Shown here one piece after another: positions 4,917 to 5,287 of a DNA stretch of 5,287 nucleotides. Origin of the DNA: Clostridia bacterium (GTDB taxonomy: Bacteria; Bacillota_A; Clostridia; Christensenellales; Borkfalkiaceae); assembly GCA_017507595.1 (NCBI GenBank), contig JAFWAM010000077.1:1-5287 (forward strand), in the 5' to 3' direction. Position 1 is the stretch's first letter. Each line of letters opens with the position of its first letter. The notes under the pieces were generated by a model that saw nothing but the letters and a program-made list of their open reading frames with translations, was not told where the DNA came from and ran no database searches. The position numbers and the translations under genes were made by a program.

Positions 4917-5287
4917 ATGTATCGCCAGCTGGATGGGCTGAGCCTTCCGTACCCCGTGTACGTTGGCAACGGCCACGCCGATAAGATCGGCCGGGTTTTA
5001 AAACTTAATATTGGCGGGCCAAAAAAGGTCTTTGTGGTTACCGACAAAAGGGTGAAGGGGCTGTTTGGTAAAAAGGTCCTGTCGTCATTGAAAAAGTCGG
5101 GCTATAAGACGGTTATTTGCGATTTTATGGACGGCGAAAGGGATAAAACCCCAAAAAGTCTTATAAAAATGGCCGACCTTTTGGCTGAAAACGGCTTTAC
5201 CAGAGAGGACGTTGTTTTAACCCTCGGCGGCGGCGTGGTAGGGGACGTTGGTGGTCTTCTTGCGGCAACGTATATGAGGGGGATAAC
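4917..5287 (+). CDS. aroB: 3-dehydroquinate synthase, N-terminal part (cut by window end)
   Basis: Converts DAHP to 3-dehydroquinate, step 2 of the shikimate pathway, using NAD and a divalent metal in the cytosol. Only the first 123 codons are in the window; the family is about 350 residues long, so this is a boundary truncation and not a defect. The visible N-terminal NAD-binding part is typical: YPVYVGNG (12-19), VFVVTDKRV (38-46), MDGERDKT (71-78) and the glycine-rich LGGGVVGDVGGLLAATYMRG (103-122). The frame is open to the last base. It starts two bases after aroF in one operon; further aro genes may follow beyond the edge, but none can be seen. Confidence 0.96.
   Translation, partial: MYRQLDGLSLPYPVYVGNGHADKIGRVLKLNIGGPKKVFVVTDKRVKGLFGKKVLSSLKKSGYKTVICDFMDGERDKTPKSLIKMADLLAENGFTREDVVLTLGGGVVGDVGGLLAATYMRGI

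Noticed and set aside
4519..4976. Minus-strand open frames opposite aroF and aroB
   Set aside because: Antisense to clearly conserved genes, with no start signals.

Overview
The window looks like a chromosome piece from an anaerobic, gut- or rumen-type member of the Firmicutes (Clostridia). The signs are strong Gram-positive ribosome binding sites, sigma-A-type promoters with 17-base spacers, a lipoprotein carrying an InlB B-type repeat, and a type I-beta DAHP synthase directly followed by aroB. No rRNA or other lineage marker is present, so the placement is an inference.

Layout, left to right. Positions 1-270 are very AT-rich and unlike the rest; they hold the broken end of a serine D-Ala-D-Ala-carboxypeptidase-like gene and a second out-of-frame coding scrap. 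A long hairpin at 296-329 closes this segment. The minus strand then carries a 574-residue lipoprotein (543-2267) with three Cys/His-rich modules, two beta-rich domains and an InlB B-type repeat. It has its own terminator (412-438), a near-consensus promoter (2360-2388) and a run of interlocking palindromes at the transcription start. Positions 2401-2780 form a GC-rich intergenic block full of hairpins with no convincing gene, followed by stacked terminators.

The minus strand continues with tpiA (2904-3644), a single-gene unit with promoter, terminator and a LacI/CcpA-type palindrome at the -35. Divergently, on the plus strand, a promoter at 3839-3867 drives aroF (3940-4914) and aroB (4917 to the window end, incomplete), two bases apart. 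These encode steps 1 and 2 of the shikimate pathway: DAHP made by AroF is the substrate of AroB. TpiA is central glycolysis. The lipoprotein is a surface protein of unknown role.

The parts most worth a second look are the Cys/His-rich lipoprotein with its palindromic start region, the hairpin-rich spacer at 2440-2780, and the AT-rich foreign edge. No complete new multi-gene system is evident.
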